NCBI GenBank assembly: GCA_900104855.1
Contig: FNSS01000001.1
Coordinates: 5,828,001 to 5,892,000 of the forward strand
Direction: 5' to 3'
Source: Rhizobiales bacterium GAS188
Lineage (GTDB): Bacteria > Pseudomonadota > Alphaproteobacteria > Rhizobiales > Beijerinckiaceae
DNA length: 64,000 bases
Made by a program: the position numbers and the translations under genes. Shown here one piece after another: positions 8,991 through 16,491 of this stretch. Below the pieces are notes generated by a model that was not told the origin of the DNA, searched no databases, and saw nothing but the letters and a program-made list of their open reading frames with translations. Positions within the stretch are counted from its first letter, which is position 1. Each line of letters begins with the position of its first letter.

Positions 8991-10810
8991 AGCGGATGCG
9001 CTCCACCGCAATGCTGGCCGTCGGCGCAATCGCGCTCATCGCGCTCGCGGTGCCGCTCCTGCCGCTCCCCGATCCGCTGCGCATCGACGTGGCGCACCGG
9101 CTGCTTGGACCCTCGGCGCAGCATCTCCTAGGCCAGGACGAATACGGCCGCGACGTGCTGGCGCGCCTGCTTTGGGGCGCGCGTACTTCGCTCGCCGTCG
9201 CCTTCAGCGCGGCTGCGGCCGCTTGCCTGGTCGGCGTCGCGCTGGGGCTCGTCGGCGGCTATCTAGGCCGGGCAGCCGAATTCTTTGCGGTGCGCAGCAT
9301 GGACGTGATCTTGTGCTTCCCACCGCTGCTGTTGGCGCTGCTCGCCGTGACGCTGCTGGGATCGGGAGCAGCGACGCTGATCCCGGTGCTGGCGATCCTG
9401 TATCTCCCCGGCTTCGTGCGTGTCGCATATGCTGGCGTCCTCAGCGTGCGCAGCCAGGACTACGTCGAGGCAATGCGGGCCCTCGGTGCCGGACCGGTCC
9501 GCATCATGCTACGCACCATCCTGCCCAATGTGTCAGGCCCCGTGCTCGTGCAATTCAGCCTTGCCGCCGCCTCAGCCGTGGTGCTCGAATCCGGCCTCTC
9601 CTTCCTGGGGCTCGGTGTGGTGCCGCCGGCCCCGTCCTGGGGGCTGATGATCGGCGCAGCGCGCGCCACCGTGGCGCAGGCGCCGCTCCTGCTGCTCTGG
9701 CCATGCCTCGCGCTCAGCCTCACCATCCTGGCGATGAACGCGCTCTGTGATGCGTTGCGCGACGCCTTCGATCCGCATGCGCTCGCCGACGCAGTGCCGC
9801 GGCGCCGTGTGCTGGCAGCGCTGTTGCCCGGCTTCACGCCAAGCGCCGGGCCGGTCCTGGAGGTACGTCGCCTCACCCTCGAGATCGGAACGCCCGAGGC
9901 CTCGATCCACCCTGTGCGCGACGTCTCGCTTCACGTCAAAGCGGGGGAGACGTTGGCGATCGTCGGCGAGAGCGGATCGGGAAAATCCCTGACTGGGCTC
10001 GCCGTGATGGGGCTATTGCCGCCTGCGGTGCGCATCGTCGCTGGCGCGGCGTGGCTTGATGGCTGCGACCTGTTGCGGCTCGATGAGGCTGCGCTGCATA
10101 AGCTGCGCGGTGACAGACTCGCCATGATTTTCCAGGACCCGTTGGCGAGCCTCAATCCGGTGCACCGGGTCGGCGCGCAGATTGTCGAGGCGCTCGAGGC
10201 GCATTGCGGCCTTCCGCGACGCGCCGCCTGGGAGAAGGCGATCGCGGCCTTGCGGCGCGTAGGCATCTCCGACCCGGGACAGCGCGCGCATCTCTTCCCC
10301 CATGAGATGTCGGGCGGGATGCGCCAGCGAGCCATGATCGCGATGGCGATCGCCAATGATCCACGTCTGCTGATCGCCGATGAGCCGACTACTGCGCTCG
10401 ATGTCACTATCCAGGCACAGGTGCTTGACCTCCTGGCCGATCTGCGGCGCGAGCGCGGCATGGCGCTCATCTTCATCAGCCACAGCCTGCCGGTGGTCTC
10501 GGAGATCGCCGACCATGTCGTGGTCATGTATGCCGGCGAGGTGGTGGAGGAAGGGTCGGCACAGGCACTGCTCGCCGAGCCCCTGCATCCTTACACCGCT
10601 GCGCTCCTGCGCAGCGCGCCCACTGAGGACGGCGCGCTCCCCATCGGCATCCCGGGCACGGTGCCACTGCCGCAAGCCTTGCCGAAGGGGTGCGCCTTCG
10701 CACCGCGCTGCGCGTTGCGGGTCGAGCGCTGCGAGGCCGGCCGGCCACCTCTTGCCGAGGCGCGACCCGGCAGGCTGACGCGCTGCCTTCGCTGGCGGGA
10801 GGTCGCATGA
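8987..10810 (+). CDS. Fused ABC transporter permease (DppC type) and ATP-binding protein (DppD type)
   Basis: 607 residues containing what is usually two proteins. Residues ~1-270 are a DppC-like permease: N-terminal helix, LLGQDEYGRDVLARLLWGART, and EAA loop DYVEAMRALGAGPVRIMLRTILPN. A linker (~RDAFDPHALADAVPRRR...) leads into an ATPase from ~285: Walker A GESGSGKS (~326), signature MSGGMRQRAM (~440), Walker B LLIADEPTTALD, and the OppD/F C-terminal Cys motif GCAFAPRCALRVERC. There is no stop or internal start suggesting two products. The fusion makes the importer DppB + (DppC-DppD) + DppF. It overlaps neighbours by 4 bp on both sides, so it is part of a tightly coupled operon. Such permease-ATPase fusions occur in this family but are uncommon. 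Confidence 0.93.
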   Translation: MKRMRSTAMLAVGAIALIALAVPLLPLPDPLRIDVAHRLLGPSAQHLLGQDEYGRDVLARLLWGARTSLAVAFSAAAAACLVGVALGLVGGYLGRAAEFFAVRSMDVILCFPPLLLALLAVTLLGSGAATLIPVLAILYLPGFVRVAYAGVLSVRSQDYVEAMRALGAGPVRIMLRTILPNVSGPVLVQFSLAAASAVVLESGLSFLGLGVVPPAPSWGLMIGAARATVAQAPLLLLWPCLALSLTILAMNALCDALRDAFDPHALADAVPRRRVLAALLPGFTPSAGPVLEVRRLTLEIGTPEASIHPVRDVSLHVKAGETLAIVGESGSGKSLTGLAVMGLLPPAVRIVAGAAWLDGCDLLRLDEAALHKLRGDRLAMIFQDPLASLNPVHRVGAQIVEALEAHCGLPRRAAWEKAIAALRRVGISDPGQRAHLFPHEMSGGMRQRAMIAMAIANDPRLLIADEPTTALDVTIQAQVLDLLADLRRERGMALIFISHSLPVVSEIADHVVVMYAGEVVEEGSAQALLAEPLHPYTAALLRSAPTEDGALPIGIPGTVPLPQALPKGCAFAPRCALRVERCEAGRPPLAEARPGRLTRCLRWREVA

Positions 10811-11793
10811 CCGGCCTCGTCGTAGCCGAGGGCCTGACCCGGCGCTTCGCGGCGCACGGCCTCATCACACGCCAGCCCCCAGTGCAGGCGGTGACGGACG
10901 TCTCGCTTTCGCTCGCGCCGGGCGAGGCCCTTGGGCTCGTCGGAGAGAGCGGTTCAGGCAAGAGCACGCTGGGTCGGCTGATGCTCGGCCTGCTGGCGCC
11001 GAGCGAGGGCCGCGTGCTGTTCGACGGGCAAGACCTGTCGCAATTGGCCCCAGGCGAGCGGCGCGCCTTGCGCCGACGCATGCAGATCGTCTTCCAGGAT
11101 CCGCAATCGAGCCTCGATCCGCGCCGCACCGTCGGCGCCCAGATCGCCGACGGCCTCGCGATCCACAGGCTCGTGCCGGCGGCGCGGTTTCGGTCGCAGG
11201 TCGAGGAGCTTCTGACACAGGTCGGCTTGTCGCCTACCCACATCGAACGCTACCCGCATCAATTCTCCGGCGGCCAGCGGCAGCGGCTCGGCATTGCGCG
11301 GGCGCTGGCGACGCGACCGGATTTTCTGGTGGCAGACGAGCCGGTCTCGGCGCTGGATGTTTCCGTGCAGGCGCAAGTGCTGCATCTCCTGGCCGATCTG
11401 CGCCGCCGCCTCAATCTCGCGCTTCTGTTCATCAGCCACGATCTCACCGTCGTCCGCAGCCTGTGCGACCGTGTGGCTGTGATGTATCTGGGGAGAGTGA
11501 TGGAGGCGGGTCCCACCGCTTCGGTGTTCGCAAAGCCGCATCATCCTTACACACAAGCCTTGCTCTCGGCAGTGCCGAGCCTCGATCCGGCGCGGCGGGG
11601 CGTCCGCATTCTGCTTGCCGGCGATCCGCCGAGCCCCTCGGCGCCGCCCTCAGGTTGCGTCTTTCGGACCCGCTGCCCAAAGGCGATGCCCCAATGTTCG
11701 ATGGCGGTGCCGGAATTCCGTGATCTAGGTGGCGAGCACGTCGCCGCCTGTGTGCTGGCACCACATGAGCCGCCGACGAACGGCCCAGTCTAG
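10807..11793 (+). CDS. ABC transporter ATP-binding protein, DppF/OppF type
   Basis: 328 residues. The start is taken at ATG 10807 (overlap ATGA with the previous stop), which gives MTGLVVAEGLTRRF; a longer open frame upstream lies inside the fused gene. Walker A GESGSGKSTLG (~47-57), signature FSGGQRQRLGIARAL (~152), Walker B FLVADEPVSALDVS and switch FISHDLTVV are intact. The C-terminal oligopeptide-transporter motif GCVFRTRCPKAMPQC is present. It energises import together with the ATPase half of the preceding protein. It is the last gene of the hydantoinase/importer operon, and nearly 800 bp of non-coding DNA follows. No clear rho-independent terminator was seen directly downstream. Confidence 0.93.
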   Translation: MTGLVVAEGLTRRFAAHGLITRQPPVQAVTDVSLSLAPGEALGLVGESGSGKSTLGRLMLGLLAPSEGRVLFDGQDLSQLAPGERRALRRRMQIVFQDPQSSLDPRRTVGAQIADGLAIHRLVPAARFRSQVEELLTQVGLSPTHIERYPHQFSGGQRQRLGIARALATRPDFLVADEPVSALDVSVQAQVLHLLADLRRRLNLALLFISHDLTVVRSLCDRVAVMYLGRVMEAGPTASVFAKPHHPYTQALLSAVPSLDPARRGVRILLAGDPPSPSAPPSGCVFRTRCPKAMPQCSMAVPEFRDLGGEHVAACVLAPHEPPTNGPV

Positions 11794-12445
11794 ACTGCCA
11801 CCGCAGGCAGAGAAAACGGATCGCGACGCACCGATTCCCTCCGCTCTCGGGCGGATGGGCGCCGACCTGCACCGCCGAATTAAGCGCCGGTGCCCGCAAG
11901 GTCAGCTCGTCCCTGATGCGCGCGCTGAGATGGCCGGGAGCGACGGCGCGTAGAGGCGGAACCGCTTCGGCACAGACTAGCCGATTGGTGGGGATGAAAA
12001 GCGAATCCAACTTTCTCGTTCATTGAGTCCGGGCCGGACGCATCAGAGCGAGACGTACGAAGCTTGGAACGCATGGCTTTTGGTCGGCGCCATATTTGTT
12101 TGGCCGCGGGCTGCCTCTTTGCATATTTCTCAGCACGCACCCGAGACATCGGCAGCGAACTCGACGATTATTAGCCATTTCCTCCCAACATCCCCGTGGT
12201 CGTCGGGATCCTCCATTTCGTCGCCCTGGAATGGTTGTGCTGGCGTGAACCTTTCTCACACCTGAAAACGTAGCCCTCTCAACCGCGGCCCATCAATCCC
12301 CTGGCCGTGTTCCTGAGCGAGGAGCAACATGCGCGCAGCAGGGTTCCAAGCTAGGCCCTTCGCGCCAATGCATCGCCCGCGTGCCACTCCAAAGGCTTTT
12401 GGGGCGAATGGAGTGACGCCTGGTTAAGGGCTGGACAATGAATGT
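11794..12445. other. Long intergenic region without a supportable gene
   Basis: About 650 bp between the importer operon and the phasin control region. Short open frames on both strands have no start signal, no family resemblance and arbitrary composition. Base composition is visibly more AT-rich around 12040-12220 than in flanking genes. I see no RNA gene or repeat. Confidence 0.5.
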
Positions 12446-12491
12446 TTGTGCATTGCACAATTGTCCCTTGATATTATTGTGCAGTGCACCT
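12446..12491. promoter_or_regulatory. Twin TTGTGCA-N-TGCACAA operators before the phasin gene
   Basis: A perfect 7-bp inverted repeat TTGTGCATTGCACAA occupies 12446-12460. A second copy TTGTGCAGTGCACCT (five perfect inner pairs) lies at 12477-12491. The centres are 31 bp apart, about three helical turns, which favours two dimers on the same DNA face. PhaR repressors of PHA granule metabolism are known to bind TGC-rich dyads ahead of phasin genes. Assigning these sites to PhaR is inference from the motif and the downstream gene. A partial site GCATTGCACAA recurs at 13131-13141. Confidence 0.6.
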
Positions 12492-12576
12492 AAATCATAA
12501 TCATGGCGCAGGAGTTTGTACTGTTGCGCCAAGAAATCTTCATCATGCCCCACCGTGGGCATCGAAAGGAACGAAC

Positions 12577-12921
12577 ATGTTTGCGCAGTATGACGACTTC
12601 CAGAAATTCGGTAAGCAGGGCTTTGATGCTGCCCTCAAGAACTTCGGCACGCTGTCGAAGAACTTCGAGGCGATTGCCGTCGAGATTGCCGATTTCTCGA
12701 AGAAGCAGTTCGTGGCGAACTCGGCCGCGTTCGAGAAGCTCGTCGGCGTGAAGACCCTCGACAAGGCGATCGAGGTCCAGGCCGATTTTGCCAAGCAGTC
12801 CTTCGAGGGCTTCGTCGCACATTCGACCAAGGTCGGTCAGCTCGTCAGCAACCTCACGAAGGAAGCGATGAAGCCGGTCGAGACTGCCGTCGGGCAGATG
12901 ACCACGAAGGTAACGAAGTAA
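12577..12921 (+). CDS. Phasin family protein (PHA granule-associated)
   Basis: 114 residues beginning MFAQYDDFQKFGKQGFDAALKNFG, rich in Phe, Lys, Ala and amphipathic helix pattern, with the typical phasin run FEAIAVEIADFSKKQFVANSAAFEKLVGVK and C-terminal AMKPVETAVGQM. Phasins coat polyhydroxyalkanoate granules in the cytoplasm. The frame is open upstream to 12484, but ATG 12577 follows GAAAGGAACGAAC and begins the conserved sequence. A small hairpin (ATGCCC...GGGCAT, 12545-12562) sits just upstream of the ribosome-binding site. The gene stands alone between a two-site operator and a strong terminator, so it is probably monocistronic and controlled by granule state. No signal peptide or membrane helix. 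Confidence 0.85.
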   Translation: MFAQYDDFQKFGKQGFDAALKNFGTLSKNFEAIAVEIADFSKKQFVANSAAFEKLVGVKTLDKAIEVQADFAKQSFEGFVAHSTKVGQLVSNLTKEAMKPVETAVGQMTTKVTK

Positions 12922-12950
12922 GTCGTCCTCTCTCGGCGAGATGATCAAGG

Positions 12951-12977
12951 GCCCGGTCGCGCGCCGGGCTTTTTGTT
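12951..12977 (+). terminator. Rho-independent terminator of the phasin gene
   Basis: Stem GCCCGG / CCGGGC with a 7-base loop, followed immediately by TTTTTGTT, 30 bp after the phasin stop. Confidence 0.8.
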
Positions 12978-13358
12978 GTGGACCTTTGCGATGCTTGAGC
13001 GCGGGGCGTGGAGCTGGTCCCTCATATTCACAGCCTCCGTATCTTTGGCTCGGCATGAACCGGATCGACTTGACGAGGTGTGTGAGCGCTTCGTCCCTTC
13101 GTAAGCGGCTTCGATCGAGTTGATGTGAACGCATTGCACAAATCCCGGTGCTCGCGGCCATGCGCGATCGGTACAACAATGCCCATGCACAGCTCTCGCA
13201 AGCGTCGCGAGTTGAGGCGGAAGAAATCATCGGGTTCGGAGTCCAGGAGGTTGCTGCGTGCGGCATCAGCGACAGCCATCAGCGAGAGGTGTTGCTCGCG
13301 GCGGACGAGGCACTCAGAGCGCCTTTGTTGAGGATATCTCAGCTCTTGCCTGGCTGGA
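12978..13358. other. Intergenic region between phasin and SPOR gene
   Basis: No gene supported. Contains the partial TGC-rich half-site GCATTGCACAA (13131-13141). A short plus-strand open frame from 13148 lacks a ribosome-binding site and family resemblance, and its 3' part is antisense to the SPOR gene. Confidence 0.45.
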
Positions 13359-14483
13359 TCAGCTGCGGGTCACGATGCAATTCTCTCCGCTCGCTTTCAG
13401 CTGCGAGCACACCTTGTCTGCGGCATCGCGTGATATCGGTCTGCCTCGTACGCGATAGAATACGCCGTTGCTGCCCGCATCGACCCGACTGACGGAACCA
13501 CCGCCGAGCTTGTCGGGGTACTGCTTTCGCAACCGCGACAAGGTCGCGAGTGCTTCGCTCTTCGAGACGCTGGATGCAAGCTGGATCGAGAAAGACAAAG
13601 GGCCAGCGGCATTGGCACTAGCGTCGGACGGCTTGGCGCGTGTCGCCTCGGCCCCCTTCGTCGCCGCAGGTGTGACGCTGCTAGTCATGTTGGCTACCCT
13701 CACCAAAGCTGTCGTGGCCGCCGAAGCGAGGGTTCGCGGTTTGGTCGGCGGTAGGGGGGCCGCTTCCGGCTTGCCTTTCGACACGATCGTTACGTCAGGT
13801 TTGACTGATACTGTAGAGACTCGATGTGGCGTGCCGAACACCGAGCTTCCGGGCGCAGTCTGAAGTAGGTCTGGCGGCGACACGCTCGGTGCGGCAACGA
13901 CTAGTTGATCGGACTTGCCCGACGACCCGGCGGCCTCGAGGGCCGATTGGGACAGTGCCTGATCGCCTTCGGCGATCTTGGCTTGCTGCAAGGGTGCGTC
14001 GTCAGCCTTGATCACCGGCGCTTTGCTCCCCAACCCGTCCATTGGCCGAGCCCGCATGACCACTGCCGCGCCGACTCCGATGGTGACAAGAAGAAATGGC
14101 ACGACAAGAGCGAGCGCACGTGGCGATCGGAGGCTGCGCATCTTCAAAGCACGTTGCGCGAGCGCGGTATCCGACGTATCTGGAACGCGCTCAACGTCGT
14201 CACCATCAAAGGATTGGTCGACCGACCCGTCGGAATCCTGAGCCGACCCATATTCGGCGTGCGGTTCATCCTCGTCGAAGGAGCCATCACGGACAGCTGG
14301 TTGGACAGGCGCAGCCGAGGCGGCCTGTTCGCGACCGCCAACGATGCCGCCTAGGTTTCGACCGACGATCCGAGCAAGTTCGGCCAGCCGGTCGTCACTC
14401 CTCTTCGGAATGGCGACGTCGCGCATTTGCCGCTCAAGATCGTCAAGATCGACGGCTTGAACCGAAGTCTTCGACAATGTCAT
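13359..14483 (-). CDS. SPOR domain-containing membrane protein
   Basis: 374 residues. An acidic cytoplasmic N-terminal half (~1-120) precedes a single membrane helix (LALVVPFLLVTIGVGAAVVM, ~125-143). A long Ala/Pro/Ser-rich periplasmic linker leads to a C-terminal SPOR domain (~295-374: FSIQLASSVSKSEALATLSRLRKQYPDKLGG...VFYRVRGRP...ENCIVTRS). SPOR domains bind denuded septal peptidoglycan, so a role at the division site or in wall metabolism is likely. N-in/C-out topology follows from the single helix. The gene is alone on the minus strand. The architecture (one helix, disordered linker, SPOR) is the standard one in alphaproteobacteria, but the specific role is unknown. Confidence 0.85.
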   Translation of the reverse strand: MTLSKTSVQAVDLDDLERQMRDVAIPKRSDDRLAELARIVGRNLGGIVGGREQAASAAPVQPAVRDGSFDEDEPHAEYGSAQDSDGSVDQSFDGDDVERVPDTSDTALAQRALKMRSLRSPRALALVVPFLLVTIGVGAAVVMRARPMDGLGSKAPVIKADDAPLQQAKIAEGDQALSQSALEAAGSSGKSDQLVVAAPSVSPPDLLQTAPGSSVFGTPHRVSTVSVKPDVTIVSKGKPEAAPLPPTKPRTLASAATTALVRVANMTSSVTPAATKGAEATRAKPSDASANAAGPLSFSIQLASSVSKSEALATLSRLRKQYPDKLGGGSVSRVDAGSNGVFYRVRGRPISRDAADKVCSQLKASGENCIVTRS

Positions 14484-14654
14484 TTTCGGCCCTCACAGCG
14501 GGTCCCCCAGCTCTGGCCTTCAAGGTCGCCCGTACGAAAGCACGCTGAATGTGGCGCTACGGTGATCTCGGGGAAGAGCGTCGACACGACGCGGGAAGAG
14601 ATGGCTCCCCATCGGGCCGGCCGTCGGCGATGGCAGGGCGCCGCCACCGCCACC

Positions 14655-14770
14655 GGTGATGATGTCGTCCACCATGCCGTCGGCGAAATATTCCTGTTCG
14701 GGGTCGTCGCTCAGATTCCGAAGGGGCAGCATCGCGATCGACGGCTTGTCGGGCACGGAGGGAACGATCT
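14655..14770 (-). pseudogene. Fragment of a TolB-like/adenylate-cyclase-associated domain
   Basis: Within a short minus-strand frame, the residues VPDKPSIAMLPLRNLSDDPE followed by QEYFADGMVDDIIT match the conserved start of the domain that follows class III cyclase domains in many rhizobial proteins (usually KPSIAVLPF.N.SGDPEQEYFADG). Neither the upstream cyclase domain nor the downstream TPR part is present; the sequence becomes meaningless after DDIIT. It is therefore a relic of about 40 codons. An intact cyclase lacking this domain lies at 21641. Confidence 0.65.
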
Positions 14771-14792
14771 CCACCAACGGCAGGATTTCGAA

Positions 14793-15003
14793 ATGGCTAC
14801 GGGCACGGTGAAGTGGTTCAATTTCCCAAAAAGGCTTCGGTTTCATTTAACCCGATGGCGGTGGCCAGGACGTTCTCGTCCATATTTCCGCAGTTGAGCG
14901 GGCCGGGATGGGCGACCTACAAGAAGGCCAGAAAATCAGCTACGAGCTTGAGGATGACCGAAGGAGCGGCAAGAAATCGGCCGGAAGCCTCAAGTCCATT
15001 TGG
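14793..15003 (+). pseudogene. Cold-shock protein (CspA family) pseudogene, frameshift plus stop
   Basis: ATG 14793 opens MATGTVKWFN, the canonical Csp start. At the A-run (CCCAAAAAGG, 14826-14834) the frame shifts. In the new frame GFGFI is followed by TAA where the family has Gln, then PDGGGQDVLVHISAVERAG, MGDLQEGQKISYELEDDRRS and GKKSAGSLKSI continue. RNP1-like (GFGFI) and RNP2-like (VLVHIS) motifs are recognisable, so nearly the whole 70-residue gene is present but interrupted twice. One event could be a CAG-to-TAA change plus an indel in the A-run. The decay appears recent because the rest of the sequence is well conserved. It lies next to the TolB-like relic, in a generally decayed patch. 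Confidence 0.85.
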
Positions 15004-15240
15004 TGCTCGGCTCGCTTCGGCTTTGATGGCCGCCGGGCAGACACGGCAAGCCGCGGTTCGGTTCGCGGCGGCCAAGACCGCTATGGCAGCCCACCCGCGA
15101 CTTTGCCGAGCGTGAGCCCAGGAAGGCAGATCCGATCGTTTGAGGGGCGCAATGGGGCGCGAACGCAGAACCAATTGCGCGCTAAGTCGCCTATGCGCGG
15201 GCCATGGTTAGCGCGGCTTAAGACCCAGCGCTGCCTGCCG

Positions 15241-15345
15241 TCACCAGCACTTGACGACAAGCCCGACCACGACGCCGAGCACGATGATGCCCAGGACGAA
15301 GGCTAAGCGGCGTCAGCTGGGCTCGGGGCGATCGTCGTTGGACAT
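15241..15345 (-). pseudogene. Broken micro-gene: 34-residue membrane peptide with in-frame TGA
   Basis: Reading minus from ATG 15345 gives MSNDDRPEPS, then TGA, then RRLAFVLGIIVLGVVVGLVV and KCW before the final stop. It aligns without gaps to the intact peptide at 32707 (MSDQPSPHRPDWRHFAIALG, then LAVFGVVLALIIKRWW). The TGA falls exactly where that peptide has Trp (TGG). The upstream DNA is shared as well: the hairpin GCCCCGC-CTCGA.AGAG-CGCGGGG and the run TTGAGCAGGCGCTATGCTG just before ATG. So this is a duplicated hairpin-plus-gene cassette disabled by TGG-to-TGA, or conceivably a read-through site. The single hydrophobic stretch implies one membrane helix. Confidence 0.75.
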
Positions 15346-15375
15346 GCCGACAGCATAGCGCCTGCTCAACAAAAA

Positions 15376-15400
15376 GCCCCGCGCTCTGTCGAGGCGGGGC
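15376..15400 (-). terminator. Strong hairpin with T-run upstream of the broken micro-gene
   Basis: On the minus strand GCCCCGC-CTC-GACA-GAG-C-GCGGGGC is followed by TTTTTGTT, a textbook terminator. However it lies 26-31 bases before an ORF, not after a minus-strand gene. The same hairpin sits in the same place before the intact copy at 32707. Confidence 0.6.
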
Positions 15401-15576
15401 GCCTCCAGCCTCTAGGTCCGGTGGGCATCGGCCCCCCGTCGCTCGCACCGATAGAGCACCGGCATCGCATGAAGCCCCTCAGCCGCTGGCGCAAAGCTGC
15501 GACTGAGCTGTCCGCGAGATACCCTCTGTCCCAATCAACGACCCTTGTCGGACACATTCCAGACTCGCTTCCTCGT

Positions 15577-15602
15577 GGAACTAACGCGAACCGAGCGAGG
15601 TT
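15577..15602 (+). promoter_or_regulatory. Candidate EcfG-type promoter (GGAAC-N17-GGTT) for the Crp gene
   Basis: GGAAC at 15577 and GGTT at 15599-15602 are 17 bp apart, one mismatch from the sigma-EcfG consensus. The expected transcription start would fall almost on ATG 15610, implying a nearly leaderless mRNA. Confidence 0.4.
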
Positions 15603-15609
15603 TACGGAT

Positions 15610-16326
15610 ATGACCACTTTATCAAATTGGCCCCGCAATCGGCTTTTGCTCGCCCTGCCATCCTCCAATCTCAAGCAGCTATTGCCGCAGCTTGAGCAAA
15701 TTCGCTGCCAACGCGAGCAGGTCCTCATGGACGCCGATAGTTCGCTCGACCATGTATTCTTCCCCGACAGCGGTGTCGTCTCGGTGGTCGCAGTTTATGC
15801 GGACGGCAGTATCATTGAGATGGCAACGATCGGTAGGGAGGGTTGCACGGCCGTGCAAGCCGTCTTCGGTGCCAAGAGTTCCTCGGTCCGGCTTCTCGTC
15901 CAGATCCCAGGGGGCGCAGCAAAGATGTCGCGCGCGGCGTTCACACGGGCCATGGGGTCGATGCCGTCATTCCGCAGTCTCATGTACGCTTACGTCCAAG
16001 CCTTTCTCGAGCAGGTCCTGGTGTCAGTAGCGTGCAATGGTGCGCACAGCCTCAAGGAGCGGCTAGCGCGTTGGCTGCTCATGATGCGTGACCGCGGTGA
16101 CGATGATACACTGCAGATCACTCAGGATCTGCTCGCCGAAATGCTGGGCGTCCAGAGGCCAACCATCACGAATGCTGCCCGGGAGTTGGAACGTGCCGGC
16201 CTAATCGCGCGCGGCCGGCGGCAAGTCACGATACGTGATCGTCAGGGCCTCGTGGAGGCGTCTTGTGAATGCTATAAGTTGGTGCGGGCGCGCGTCACTT
16301 TTCATCTTCCCAAAACATACGCGTAA
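15610..16326 (+). CDS. Crp/Fnr family transcriptional regulator
   Basis: 238 residues from ATG 15610 (MTTLSNWPRNRLLLALPSSN). The open frame extends 189 bp upstream, but that part has no family resemblance. The N-terminal cyclic-nucleotide-binding-like beta-roll (~20-130: VLMDADSSLDHVFFPDSGVV, EMATIGREGC) lacks the Cys cluster of FNR and the haem ligands of CooA. A long dimer helix follows. The C-terminal winged helix-turn-helix (~170-225) reads TQDLLAEMLGVQRPTITNAARELERAGLI. This variant, with the PDSGVVSVVA and GREG motifs, is common in alphaproteobacteria and usually has no known ligand. It lies upstream of a histidine kinase with a 20-bp palindrome between them. Confidence 0.88.
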   Translation: MTTLSNWPRNRLLLALPSSNLKQLLPQLEQIRCQREQVLMDADSSLDHVFFPDSGVVSVVAVYADGSIIEMATIGREGCTAVQAVFGAKSSSVRLLVQIPGGAAKMSRAAFTRAMGSMPSFRSLMYAYVQAFLEQVLVSVACNGAHSLKERLARWLLMMRDRGDDDTLQITQDLLAEMLGVQRPTITNAARELERAGLIARGRRQVTIRDRQGLVEASCECYKLVRARVTFHLPKTYA

Positions 16327-16347
16327 AAAAGGCGAGCCCCCACCCAA

Positions 16348-16367
16348 TCGGTAATGTACATTACCGA
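16348..16367. promoter_or_regulatory. Perfect 20-bp palindrome TCGGTAATGTACATTACCGA
   Basis: All 20 bases are self-complementary with no spacer. It lies 22 bp after the Crp stop and 125 bp before the kinase start. There is no T-run, so it is more likely an operator than a terminator. The sequence does not match the FNR/FixK (TTGAT-N4-ATCAA) or Crp (TGTGA-N6-TCACA) consensus. The bound regulator is unknown. Confidence 0.6.
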
Positions 16368-16491
16368 CAACACCCCCTCAACGAGCTAACAATCACGACT
16401 GGCGGGAGGCTGACGTAAGCTCTCCCGCAAGATCGTATTCTTGCTGTCGACGATGAGTCCCGTCATCGGAAGGTGTGCAGGAGCCGCTGCC

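Noticed and set aside
13148-13492. Plus-strand frame starting MLAAMRDRYNNAHAQL near a TGC-rich half-site
   Set aside because: No ribosome-binding site; 3' part antisense to the SPOR gene; composition not convincing.
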